Origin: Litorivivens sp047622145
GTDB lineage: Bacteria; Pseudomonadota; Gammaproteobacteria; Pseudomonadales; Spongiibacteraceae
Assembly: GCA_047622145.1 (NCBI GenBank)
Contig: JBLHMO010000102.1
Location: 1-11,851, forward strand
Length of the DNA stretch: 11,851 nucleotides
Reading direction: 5' to 3'
How positions within the stretch are numbered: the stretch's first letter is position 1; every line of letters starts with the position of its first letter. Below the pieces are notes generated by a model. That model was not told where the DNA came from. It did no database searches and saw only the letters and a list, made by a program, of their open reading frames with translations. Shown piece by piece: positions 1-6,458 of this stretch. Position numbers and translations under genes: made by a program.

Positions 1-56
1 CTACTCACTACTCACTACTCACTACTCACTACTCACTACTCACTACTCACTACTCA
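1..56. repeat. 7-bp tandem repeat, 8 exact copies
   Basis: Eight perfect head-to-tail copies of CTACTCA fill the first 56 bases and run off the left edge, so the array may be longer. The minus-strand unit, TGAGTAG, contains both TGA and TAG, so the array closes all three frames of anything entering from the right. It supplies the stop codon of the degraded reading frame at 54-335. A perfect short-period array of this kind is typical of slipped-strand expansion. I see no function. Confidence 0.95.
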
Positions 57-335
57 GTCATAGCCAGGCATAGTCTGATTCGGCTTTACAGTGCTGATTC
101 TCAAGGGCGCCCTAGCGGTTACTTGCGGTCTAGCCGCCGGGCCGGGCAGCTTCGAATTTTCCTCACCTACGCTGGAGTAAATCAGTAAATGGGTATTTAT
201 TTGAAGTCTTACAGCTCTCCGCCATTTTACGACGAGCTGATCAGCTCGCCCGGTGTTGCCCGCCCCGGAATTGGTGCGTGAGTCGGAGCAAAAAACGATG
301 CCGGCTTTGACTAAATTTACTACGCAGCAGGTCAC
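54..335 (-). pseudogene. Remnant of Anbu / COG3484 proteasome-type protease gene (N-terminus only)
   Basis: The frame begins with GTG, 5 nt after a good Shine-Dalgarno (AGGAG on the minus strand, 341-345). The first ~27 residues start MTCCV and contain AGIVFCSDSRTNSG. This fits the N-terminus of the Anbu (ancestral beta subunit) proteasome-like proteases as I recall it, MTYCV...GLVF.SDSRTN.G, in which Thr2 is the N-terminal nucleophile. After roughly residue 27 (nt ~255) I recognise no similarity. The expected continuation (frame/RKM and the LLSAGN-type strand) is not visible in any minus-strand frame, and the frame ends after 93 codons, whereas Anbu proteins have about 240-250. I therefore read it as a truncated, decayed copy. 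A short unrelated ORF is possible but would have to match this motif by chance. The usual Anbu partners (transglutaminase-like, ATP-grasp and alpha-E proteins) are not in the window. Confidence 0.55.
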
Positions 336-429
336 ACACGCTCCTGTTGGCCGATACCCTGAATAGCAGAGAATATGGCGTGCTAGCAGTAAATTGACGG
401 AGTGTTAGCGGTGCTGGTCGGGAGGGTAA

Positions 430-448
430 GCAGGGCCTGCGGCCCCGC
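430..448 (-). terminator. Weak GC-rich hairpin downstream of speE
   Basis: Six bases after the speE stop, the minus-strand RNA can fold an 8-bp GC-rich stem (430-437 with 441-448, including one G-U pair) around a 3-nt loop. No U-tract follows, so it is at best a weak or Rho-assisted terminator, or a stabilising 3' end. Confidence 0.3.
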
Positions 449-453
449 TGAAT

Positions 454-1311
454 TCAGGCTAGGCTGTCGGCGATATACTGGGGCAGTGCAAAGCTGCCTT
501 TGTGAATGCCCGGGCTGTAGTAGCGGGTTTTTATGCCACTGGCCTGATAGCGCTTTTGTAGCTCGGCGACCGGAATAGCCCGTGCGTCGGCATTGTCGCT
601 GGCCCAGGCGAAGGTCATCACACCACCGACATAGGTCGGCACCGCGGCAGTGTAGAAGTGGCAGTCGGAAAAATATGGCGACAGCCGCTTTTTCGTTGTG
701 GTCACTTCGTCCTGCTGCATAAAGCCGACGCCATTTTGGGCTGCGAATATGCCGCCGGGTTTCAAGCAGCGCTTGATGCCCTGGTAGAAGGGGCTGGTAA
801 ACAGTACTTCGCCGGGGCCGATAGGGTCAGTACTGTCTGACAGAATCACATCAAATTGCTGGTCGCAGTTCTGGACGTAGTTGATGCCGTCGTCGACCAC
901 GATATGGGCGCGGGGGTTGTTATACGCACCGGCTGAGTGATTCGGCAGAAACTCGACACACATGTCGATGACCGCCTGATCAATCTCCACCTGCGTCGCC
1001 GTGGCAACGCTGTCGTGTTTCAACACTTCTCTCAGCAAACCGCCGTCGCCGCCGCCGATGATCAACACATCCTTGGCCTGACCGTGGGCAAACAGTGGCA
1101 CGTGCGCCAGCATCTCGTGGTAGATAAACTCGTCGCGCTCGGTGGTCTGAATGATGCCATCGAGTGCCATAACGCGACCAAAGCTCACCGACTCAAAGAT
1201 GATCAGATGCTGATGCTCGGTTTTGTTTTCAAAAAGTACGTTCTTTATGCCGAAGCTTTGTGCCCAGCCATCATGCAGTTTCTCTTGAAACTGCCGTTGT
1301 TGTTCAGACAT
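454..1311 (-). CDS. speE: Spermidine synthase (putrescine aminopropyltransferase)
   Basis: This cytosolic enzyme transfers the aminopropyl group of decarboxylated S-adenosylmethionine to putrescine, giving spermidine and methylthioadenosine. The 285 residues contain the family landmarks: an N-terminal strand region ending GRVMALDGIIQTTERDEF (~45-62), the nucleotide-binding GGGDGG loop (86-91), VEID at the end of beta 2 (108-111), the catalytic DSTDPIGPGE motif (159-168) and the YVGGVMTF strand (227-234). Length and sequence track E. coli SpeE (288 aa) closely. The open frame extends upstream to 1461, but I place the start at 1311. There MSEQQ... aligns with the known N-terminus, a GGGAGA element lies just upstream, and the longer version would mostly duplicate speD. 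It overlaps the 3' end of speD by 8 nt, indicating translational coupling with the enzyme that makes its substrate. Confidence 0.96.
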   Translation of the reverse strand: MSEQQRQFQEKLHDGWAQSFGIKNVLFENKTEHQHLIIFESVSFGRVMALDGIIQTTERDEFIYHEMLAHVPLFAHGQAKDVLIIGGGDGGLLREVLKHDSVATATQVEIDQAVIDMCVEFLPNHSAGAYNNPRAHIVVDDGINYVQNCDQQFDVILSDSTDPIGPGEVLFTSPFYQGIKRCLKPGGIFAAQNGVGFMQQDEVTTTKKRLSPYFSDCHFYTAAVPTYVGGVMTFAWASDNADARAIPVAELQKRYQASGIKTRYYSPGIHKGSFALPQYIADSLA

Positions 1312-1759
1312 CGCCCATTCTCCCGCGCAGGTTTTCACCGACTTCAATGCGCTTTGGGCGGAAGGCGCGTTGCAGTACCGGGATCGCCAGCTCGGGACGA
1401 GCATCACCGCACATGAAAACGTCAAATGCAGCGTAGTCACGCTCAGGCCAGGTATGGACACTGATATGTGATTCCGCCAAAACAGCTACTCCGGAAATAC
1501 CACCGTTGGGCGTAAAGTGATGCATATGAATATGCAGCAGCGTAGCGCCACAGACCTTGACGGCTTCCAGAAAGGCTTGTTCCATTCGGGGGATTTCATC
1601 GAGGTGGGAGGCTCCCCACAGGTCGATGATTAGGTGGGTGCCGGCGTATGCTATGCCGTCGCGTACAATTAAATGATCCTGATTTTCATCAGAAGAGGTA
1701 TAGACATCAACGGCTGCTGCGCCGGCTCGTAGGCTCGGCATAAGTTCCAATTTCTTCAT
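1304..1759 (-). CDS. speD: S-adenosylmethionine decarboxylase proenzyme (short bacterial class)
   Basis: Makes decarboxylated AdoMet, the aminopropyl donor used by the adjacent SpeE. The 151-residue proenzyme is expected to cleave itself between Glu96 and Ser97 in the motif AESHISVHTWPE. Ser97 becomes the pyruvoyl cofactor. His102 and Cys117 occupy the spacing of the other catalytic residues (S+5, and 15 further), exactly as in Thermotoga-type SpeD (S63/H68/C83). It is the short class found in Bacillus, Thermotoga and many proteobacteria, not the ~264-residue E. coli class. There is a modest N-terminal extension of ~30 residues relative to the shortest members. The start at 1759 follows a GGGGGA element by 10 nt. 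It is first gene of a speD-speE operon, reading away from the O-methyltransferase gene. Confidence 0.95.
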   Translation of the reverse strand: MKKLELMPSLRAGAAAVDVYTSSDENQDHLIVRDGIAYAGTHLIIDLWGASHLDEIPRMEQAFLEAVKVCGATLLHIHMHHFTPNGGISGVAVLAESHISVHTWPERDYAAFDVFMCGDARPELAIPVLQRAFRPKRIEVGENLRGRMGDV

Positions 1760-1782
1760 TTAGCATAAGTCCCCCATGGAGG
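1760..1782 (-). promoter_or_regulatory. speD leader: hairpin over the Shine-Dalgarno and a 5-codon mini-ORF
   Basis: On the minus strand, CCTCC (1778-1782) sits beside GGGGG (1771-1775), so the purine-rich Shine-Dalgarno of speD can be folded into a short stem. The same stretch holds a mini-ORF, ATG at 1777 to TAA at 1760, encoding MGDLC, whose stop directly abuts the speD ATG. Both are visible in the sequence. A role in translational control is only a possibility, since the mini-ORF has no evident Shine-Dalgarno of its own. Confidence 0.25.
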
Positions 1783-1824
1783 TGGCAAGGAGGCGCCATT
1801 TATACCGGTTTCTGTAGAAATAGC

Positions 1825-1844
1825 AATAACCATATAAGGTTATT
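1825..1844. promoter_or_regulatory. Operator-like inverted repeat between speD and the O-methyltransferase
   Basis: A perfect 7-bp inverted repeat, AATAACC - 6 nt - GGTTATT, lies in the middle of the 136-nt divergent region. The AT-rich spacer ATATAA could be part of a -10 element on either strand, but I find no well-spaced -35 partner. Size and position suit a dimeric repressor site controlling one or both transcripts. I do not recognise it as the site of a known regulator. Confidence 0.4.
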
Positions 1845-1895
1845 TGGTAGTGTTGGAGGCCACTATTTTAAGTCTGACGATAAGGGCGCGCAACG

Positions 1896-2558
1896 ATGTC
1901 AAACAAGAGTTATGGATTGAACGATAACGAACACCAGTACCTGTTGGAAAACACTGTTAGGGAGCATCCGCTGCTGACACAATTGCGCCAGCAAACCATG
2001 GCGATGCCGATGGCCCGGATGCAGATTGCTCCGGAGCAGGCCCAGTTTATGCAGATGCTGCTGTCTATGCTAGGCGCTGTTCGTACGATTGAAGTTGGCG
2101 TGTTTACCGGCTACAGCGCGCTGGCTGCCGCGATGGTTCTCCCCGATGATGGCCGTTTGATCGCCTGCGATATCAGTGACGAGTATACTTCGCTCGCTAA
2201 ACCCTACTGGGAGCAGGCGGGGGTGGCGCACAAAATTGATTTGCGCTTGGCTCCCGCCCTTCAGACCTTAGACGCACTACTGGCGAACGATGGACCTGGC
2301 ACCTATGATTTTGCTTTTATTGATGCCGATAAAGAGAACTACGGTCGCTACTACGAACAATGCCTTGGTTTGCTGCGAAGCGGGGGGCTGATAGCGATCG
2401 ACAATGCGCTCTGGGATGGACGTGTGGCCGATAAATATCGGGTAGACGAGGAAACTTTGTCCATTCGTGAGCTCAATAGGCTGGTCGGAGCGGACCAGAG
2501 GGTTGAGTGCTCGCTGGTTCCCATCGGCGACGGTCTACTACTAGCGCGCAAATTGTAA
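1896..2558 (+). CDS. Class I SAM-dependent O-methyltransferase (COG4122 / caffeoyl-CoA OMT-like)
   Basis: A 220-residue Rossmann methyltransferase of the Methyltransf_3 (PF01596) type, which methylates hydroxyl groups of small aromatic or catechol-like substrates, usually with a divalent metal. Motif I is IEVGVFTGYSAL (65-76), followed by the acidic end of beta 2, ACDIS (90-94). FIDADKENY (141-149) and AIDNALWDG (167-175) provide the expected metal ligands Asp143, Asp169 and Asn170. The N-terminal helix HPLLTQLRQQT resembles the substrate/dimer region of the family. The start follows AAGGG by 9 nt. It is the promoter-proximal gene of a pair with msrA, whose Shine-Dalgarno overlaps this stop codon. 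The natural substrate cannot be told from sequence. The family is common and usually unassigned. Confidence 0.88.
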   Translation: MSNKSYGLNDNEHQYLLENTVREHPLLTQLRQQTMAMPMARMQIAPEQAQFMQMLLSMLGAVRTIEVGVFTGYSALAAAMVLPDDGRLIACDISDEYTSLAKPYWEQAGVAHKIDLRLAPALQTLDALLANDGPGTYDFAFIDADKENYGRYYEQCLGLLRSGGLIAIDNALWDGRVADKYRVDEETLSIRELNRLVGADQRVECSLVPIGDGLLLARKL

Positions 2559-2568
2559 GGAGCACGAC

Positions 2569-3207
2569 ATGAATCTATTTGGTGGCAAACCCAAGACCAT
2601 TCCTGAGGCGAGTAAGGCTTTGCCGGGCAGGGATGAAGTTATGCCGGTAGCGGCTCAGCACTATGTGCTTGAAGAATCCTTAGCGGGGCCTTTTGACGAG
2701 TCTCTGCAAATGGCTATGTTTGGCATGGGCTGCTTTTGGGGTGCGGAAAAGTGTTTCTGGCAAATGCCGGGGGTCGTCAGTACGGCTGTGGGTTACAGCG
2801 CGGGTCTTACGCACAATCCCCGCTATCAGGAAGTCTGCTCCGGAATGACCGGTCACAATGAAGTCGTTAGAGTGGTTTTTGATCCGACGCGAATTACTTA
2901 CCAAGATCTACTGCGCAGTTTTTGGGAGGGGCACAATCCAACTCAGGGTATGCAGCAGGGCAACGATGTCGGCACCCAGTATCGCTCCGGAATCTATCCC
3001 TATAATGAAGAGCAGAGGGCCTTGGCTGAAGCGTCGCTGGCGGCGTATCAGACTGCCTTGGAAGCCGCGGGTAATTTACCCATTACCACCGAGCTTATAC
3101 GCGCGCCTGCATTTTACTTTGCCGAGGACTATCACCAACAGTATCTGGCCAAGAACCCCGGCGGTTATTGCGGTTTGGGTGGCACTGGGGTGTGCTACCC
3201 CGAATAG
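2569..3207 (+). CDS. msrA: Peptide-methionine (S)-S-oxide reductase MsrA
   Basis: Repairs oxidised methionine by reducing the S-epimer of methionine sulfoxide, free or in protein, with thioredoxin as electron donor; cytosolic. At 212 residues it matches E. coli MsrA in length. The active-site motif GCFWG places the catalytic Cys at 55. The C-terminal GYCGLGGTGVC carries the two resolving cysteines, Cys201 and Cys209, with the same 8-residue spacing as E. coli Cys198/Cys206. EVCSGMTGHNEVVRVVFDP, GNDVGTQYRSGIY and the AEDYHQQY substrate loop are all present. The N-terminal extension (LPGRDEVMPVAAQHYV) also follows the enterobacterial long form. The start is set by AAGGAG overlapping the stop of the preceding gene, so the two are co-transcribed and probably coupled. 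Confidence 0.97.
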   Translation: MNLFGGKPKTIPEASKALPGRDEVMPVAAQHYVLEESLAGPFDESLQMAMFGMGCFWGAEKCFWQMPGVVSTAVGYSAGLTHNPRYQEVCSGMTGHNEVVRVVFDPTRITYQDLLRSFWEGHNPTQGMQQGNDVGTQYRSGIYPYNEEQRALAEASLAAYQTALEAAGNLPITTELIRAPAFYFAEDYHQQYLAKNPGGYCGLGGTGVCYPE

Positions 3208-3242
3208 CATGCTCGCTGGCACCGTTTTGGGTGTGGAGCATG
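3208..3242 (+). terminator. Hairpin directly after msrA (candidate terminator)
   Basis: CATGCTC (3208-3214), starting at the base after the stop codon, pairs with GAGCATG (3236-3242). Inside it CACC (3220-3223) can pair with GGTG (3230-3233). Only a weak T-rich stretch (GTCTTTGTG) follows. It lies between convergent msrA and the mltF-like gene, where a terminator is expected. Confidence 0.35.
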
Positions 3243-3280
3243 GTCTTTGTGTCGGACAAGTTCGTGATGTCAGCACGCGT

Positions 3281-4636
3281 TCACTTCTGCTTTAGTTTCT
3301 GCTCGATAATGTTCTGGTAATTGCGAATACGCTGCACGTAGCGCACGGGTTCCATGCCATGGGCGTAGCCGTATTTCAATTTTTTGTGGTAGCGCTGGTC
3401 TGACAGCAACGGCAGTATTTCTTCCATATCCTGCCAACGGTGAGGGTCTTTGCCCAATTGCCGGGCCAGTGTTTGTGCATCGTGCATATGGGCGCGGCCG
3501 ATGTTGTAGGCCGCCAATGCCAAGTAACTGCGATCGGGTTCAGGAATACTGTCTTTGAAGCGAGAACGCATTTTGGCCAGATAGGCGGCACCCGCCGGAA
3601 TGACCTCTTTCGGACTGAGGCGATTTTTGACGCCCAGCGATTTTGCCGTATTGCGGGTGAGCATCATGATGCCCTTAACACCGGTCGGGCTGCTAGCGTT
3701 CGCCTTCCAGTGCGACTCCTGATAAGCCTGCGCCATCAATAGACTGGGGCTGATGCCGTGTTCGCGTGCTGATTGCTCGAATAACTTGCGATACTTGGGA
3801 AGCCGCTGTTCGATGCGGCGAACAAGTGCGCGGGTGTCCACATAGTCGAAGTCGTCAATGAAGCTGTAGTAGCGCTGTTCTATCGTGTTTAAGGCTTCTT
3901 TCCCCGCCTTGCTCGTAAGCCAGCTGTCGAGGGCTTTCTTTAAAGGACTTGCATCAGGGGGGAGCGCCCAGGCCAGCGTGCCAGCTTTGTGAAGATTAAA
4001 CATCACCAGTAATTCGGGCAGATAGCGCCGATTGACAGCGACGATATTGGAATCGGCCAGAGTGCAGTCTACTTTTTTGAGCCACACTTTCTGTAACAAT
4101 TGCTCGGTGTCGGCTATCGGATTAACCGTCCACTTTATTGCGGGGTGCTTTAGCTTGAGTTGTTCAAGTGCTGCTATATAGGCGCTATCTGCGATCACCT
4201 CCAGAGAGACGTTCTTAAGCTGGGCCGGCGATTTCGCCTTGTCGCCTCCGCGGCGACACACTAGCTGCTGTTTAACCTTGCGATAGCTGCGGGTAAATAG
4301 AAAGCGCGATTGTCTGGCGTCGGTCAGGCTCAGCCCCGCCGCGGCAATATCGGCCTTGCCGTCGGCGAGTGTTTGTAATACATCACTCAAGGTATCTTCA
4401 ATGATGAAGCTTACGGAGCGGTTTTGGCTAGCTGCGAAGGCTTGCACCAAGTCGTGTTCGGGGCCGCTTGGCCGTTTGTCCCTATCAATAAAGTAGCTCG
4501 TGGGTGAATTTCGCGTGACCACTGTCAGGGCATGGTTGTTAATCGGCTCGGCGCTATCGCCGCAGGAAATTAGCAGAACGATAAGCGGCAGTAGTCTGGT
4601 GCTTCTGATGCGGGCGCCTGCTCGAAAAATAGACAT
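3281..4636 (-). CDS. MltF-like membrane-bound lytic murein transglycosylase (putative lipoprotein)
   Basis: Two domains in the MltF order. Residues ~36-262 are a periplasmic solute-binding (SBP_bac_3) module, with the typical GPEHDLVQAFA and GKADIAAAGLSLT segments. Residues ~283-440 form a C-terminal SLT/lysozyme-like domain, which cleaves the MurNAc-GlcNAc bond to give 1,6-anhydro-muropeptides. Glu307 in AYQESHW is the expected catalytic acid, followed by PTGVKGIMMLT (317-327) and ALAAYNIGRAH (373-383). The N-terminus has basic residues, a hydrophobic stretch (LLPLIVLL) and a lipobox LISC, so Cys25 is probably lipidated with Gly at +2. At 451 residues it is shorter than E. coli MltF (518). 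It starts 5 nt after the crotonase-gene stop, in the same transcript, although no metabolic link between them is obvious. Confidence 0.9.
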   Translation of the reverse strand: MSIFRAGARIRSTRLLPLIVLLISCGDSAEPINNHALTVVTRNSPTSYFIDRDKRPSGPEHDLVQAFAASQNRSVSFIIEDTLSDVLQTLADGKADIAAAGLSLTDARQSRFLFTRSYRKVKQQLVCRRGGDKAKSPAQLKNVSLEVIADSAYIAALEQLKLKHPAIKWTVNPIADTEQLLQKVWLKKVDCTLADSNIVAVNRRYLPELLVMFNLHKAGTLAWALPPDASPLKKALDSWLTSKAGKEALNTIEQRYYSFIDDFDYVDTRALVRRIEQRLPKYRKLFEQSAREHGISPSLLMAQAYQESHWKANASSPTGVKGIMMLTRNTAKSLGVKNRLSPKEVIPAGAAYLAKMRSRFKDSIPEPDRSYLALAAYNIGRAHMHDAQTLARQLGKDPHRWQDMEEILPLLSDQRYHKKLKYGYAHGMEPVRYVQRIRNYQNIIEQKLKQK

Positions 4637-4641
4637 CGACC

Positions 4642-5394
4642 TCAGCTACCTTCGCCTTGGCGTCCGGCGCCGCCAACAAAGCGCGCCACACCATCGGCAA
4701 AGCCGCGTGACTGCAGATATTGCCAGCCAAGCTCACCCTCAATATTCATTGCGTGCTCAAAATTCTGGCCAGCGGCGCAGTGCACACATGCCCTGTCAGA
4801 GAGCATGCAGGCCTGGGGGTGTGAGGTGATGTTGGCAGCCAAATCTAACGCTGTCTGCAGCGCTGCGCCGTCTACGCAGCGGCGATTGGCCAGGCCAATG
4901 GCGTCGGCATCGACGGCCCGCCCGGTAAGAATCATATCCATGGCGCGGCTTTCGCCGATTAAACGCGGTAAGCGCACCGTGCTGCCATCGATCAAGGGCA
5001 CTCCCCAGCGCCGGCAGAATACGCCAAATACGCCGCTGTCAGCGGCCACACGCAGGTCACACCAGAGCGCCAATTCCAAGCCACCGGCTACCGCATAGCC
5101 TTCGATGGCGGCAATCACGGGTTTCTTCGGAGTGTGCCACGTAGGTCCCAGCGGGCTGTGTTTGAATTCAGGATTCCAGCTCATATCTTGATCGAGGGCT
5201 TTGAGATCGGCGCCGGCACAAAAGTGACCGTCGGCTCCCGTAAGAATGGCGACTTTCAGGGTGTCGTCCGCTTCGAAATCGAGCACCGCTTGACGCAGCA
5301 GCACTCCGCTTGCGGTGTCGATGGCGTTGCGGAATTCAGGTCTTTGCAGGGTGAAAATGGCGATGTTGTCGCGGCGTTCAAGCGATACCGTCAT
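4642..5394 (-). CDS. Crotonase-family (enoyl-CoA hydratase/isomerase-like) protein
   Basis: A 250-residue protein with the crotonase fold. The oxyanion-hole segments are HFCAGADLKAL (57-67) and AIEGYAVAGGLELAL (96-110). Glu107 corresponds to the first catalytic glutamate of enoyl-CoA hydratase (rat Glu144). Twenty residues later, where hydratases have the second (rat Glu164), there is Cys127 in FGVFCRRWGVPLIDG. Classical syn-hydration is therefore doubtful, and isomerase, hydrolase or another acyl-CoA reaction is possible. The FCRRWGVPLIDG sequence appears, from memory, to characterise a subfamily rather than a point mutation. The last ~12 residues are Gly-rich. It lies between the alpha/beta hydrolase gene (61 nt upstream) and the mltF-like gene (5 nt downstream). 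A CoA-thioester substrate fits the acyl-CoA synthetase elsewhere in the window, but the true substrate is unknown. Confidence 0.9.
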   Translation of the reverse strand: MTVSLERRDNIAIFTLQRPEFRNAIDTASGVLLRQAVLDFEADDTLKVAILTGADGHFCAGADLKALDQDMSWNPEFKHSPLGPTWHTPKKPVIAAIEGYAVAGGLELALWCDLRVAADSGVFGVFCRRWGVPLIDGSTVRLPRLIGESRAMDMILTGRAVDADAIGLANRRCVDGAALQTALDLAANITSHPQACMLSDRACVHCAAGQNFEHAMNIEGELGWQYLQSRGFADGVARFVGGAGRQGEGS

Positions 5395-5455
5395 GGTGTA
5401 AGTCCTGTTTGTTACGGTGTTGATTACAGCAGTCTATGGCTATGGACACTTCACA

Positions 5456-6349
5456 CTATTTTAAATGCCGATCCAGAAAATCGGCTACGCGGCGGCAGCC
5501 ATCGGCGCATTCGGGCGCCATGGCGCTGAGGCCGTGATAACCGTGAATCATATGCGGGGCAATATCTAGCTCCACTTGCGTGCCAGCGGCGAGTGCCTTT
5601 GCGGCTAAGCGCCGGGAATCGTCACGGGTAATGTCCTCGCTGCCGGTACCGAGAAAGAGCGGCGGCAGCCCGGCCATATCCGCGTACAGCGGTGATATCG
5701 CGGGCTGTTCTGGTGGCTCTGTGCCTGCGTAATTGAGGCCGCGCTGACGGATCCACTCGGCGCTTACAAAAGGGTCAGTCGCATTCGGGTCTTGGGCCGC
5801 GTCGCCGCTCATCAATAGATCGAACCAAGGTGACAGGCCGGCATAGGCCGCCGGCAGCGCGCCGCCGGTGTCGCGCAATTGGCACAGCATGGAGAGCGCG
5901 ATACCGCCCCCGCAAGAGTCGCCAATCACCGCCAGCTTGCTTGCTCCAAAACCATCCTTTAGTTTTCGGTAAACCGTCAGGCTGTCATCCAGCGCGGCGG
6001 GGAAGGGGTGTTCGGGCGCCAGTCGGTATTCAAAGATAAAAACCGAACGCCGGAAAACGCGCGCCAGTTCGGCCGCATAGGGAATATAGTGGGCAATGCC
6101 GGTTGAAACAAAAGCCCCGCCATGAACCATCATTACAGCGCTGTCACTACTATCGACTTCGGGTGTTTGTACACTGGCAACGGCAACATTATTCCACTCG
6201 AAATGCTCGACCGAAACATCGTCGGGGTATTGGGTGGGGTGAATGGCGTGCATTTTTTCACGTACCAGCCTGACCGGGTCCGCTGGATTGGCGAGTCCGG
6301 GTTGCAGGGCGGTCCGCAGGGTTTTATAGGCTTCGCTAAGATTTGGCAT
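5456..6349 (-). CDS. Alpha/beta hydrolase, hormone-sensitive-lipase family (esterase/lipase)
   Basis: A 297-residue carboxylesterase-like protein. It has the HSL oxyanion motif HGGAF (76-80) preceded by VMMV, the YRLAPEHPFPAALDD segment (108-122), the nucleophile elbow GDSCGGG with Ser145, an acidic loop GSEDITRDD (236-243) and the catalytic His269 in MIHGYHG. The second position of the elbow carries Cys instead of the usual Ala (GDSAG). No signal peptide is seen, so it is probably cytosolic and cleaves short or medium acyl esters. The frame stays open to an ATG at 6475, but that version would overlap the divergent SDR start and add a non-family N-terminus. I therefore use 6349, although it has no Shine-Dalgarno and lies in AT-rich sequence. 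It is first of the minus-strand set leading into the crotonase gene. Confidence 0.87.
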   Translation of the reverse strand: MPNLSEAYKTLRTALQPGLANPADPVRLVREKMHAIHPTQYPDDVSVEHFEWNNVAVASVQTPEVDSSDSAVMMVHGGAFVSTGIAHYIPYAAELARVFRRSVFIFEYRLAPEHPFPAALDDSLTVYRKLKDGFGASKLAVIGDSCGGGIALSMLCQLRDTGGALPAAYAGLSPWFDLLMSGDAAQDPNATDPFVSAEWIRQRGLNYAGTEPPEQPAISPLYADMAGLPPLFLGTGSEDITRDDSRRLAAKALAAGTQVELDIAPHMIHGYHGLSAMAPECADGCRRVADFLDRHLK

Positions 6350-6458
6350 TATATTTATTGTGTTGTGCGACAAGCTTGAACGATGGCATAAAAGGTGCAA
6401 TGTTCTCAAGAGTAAATGAGCATAAGCGAAACCGACACCAACAGCAGGGGTAAAGTGC

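Noticed and set aside
1..56. CRISPR array
   Set aside because: The repeat unit is 7 bp with no spacers.
937..1416. 159-codon plus-strand ORF
   Set aside because: Antisense shadow of speE and speD with no domain of its own.
1312..1461. N-terminal extension of speE to 335 residues
   Set aside because: The extra 50 residues mostly read speD in another frame and have no SpeE similarity; the start at 1311 matches known SpeE N-termini.
6348..6353. Perfect minus-strand TATAAT next to the hydrolase ATG as a promoter
   Set aside because: It overlaps the start codon, so transcription would begin inside the gene, and no -35 lies at 16-18 nt; AT-rich chance match more likely.
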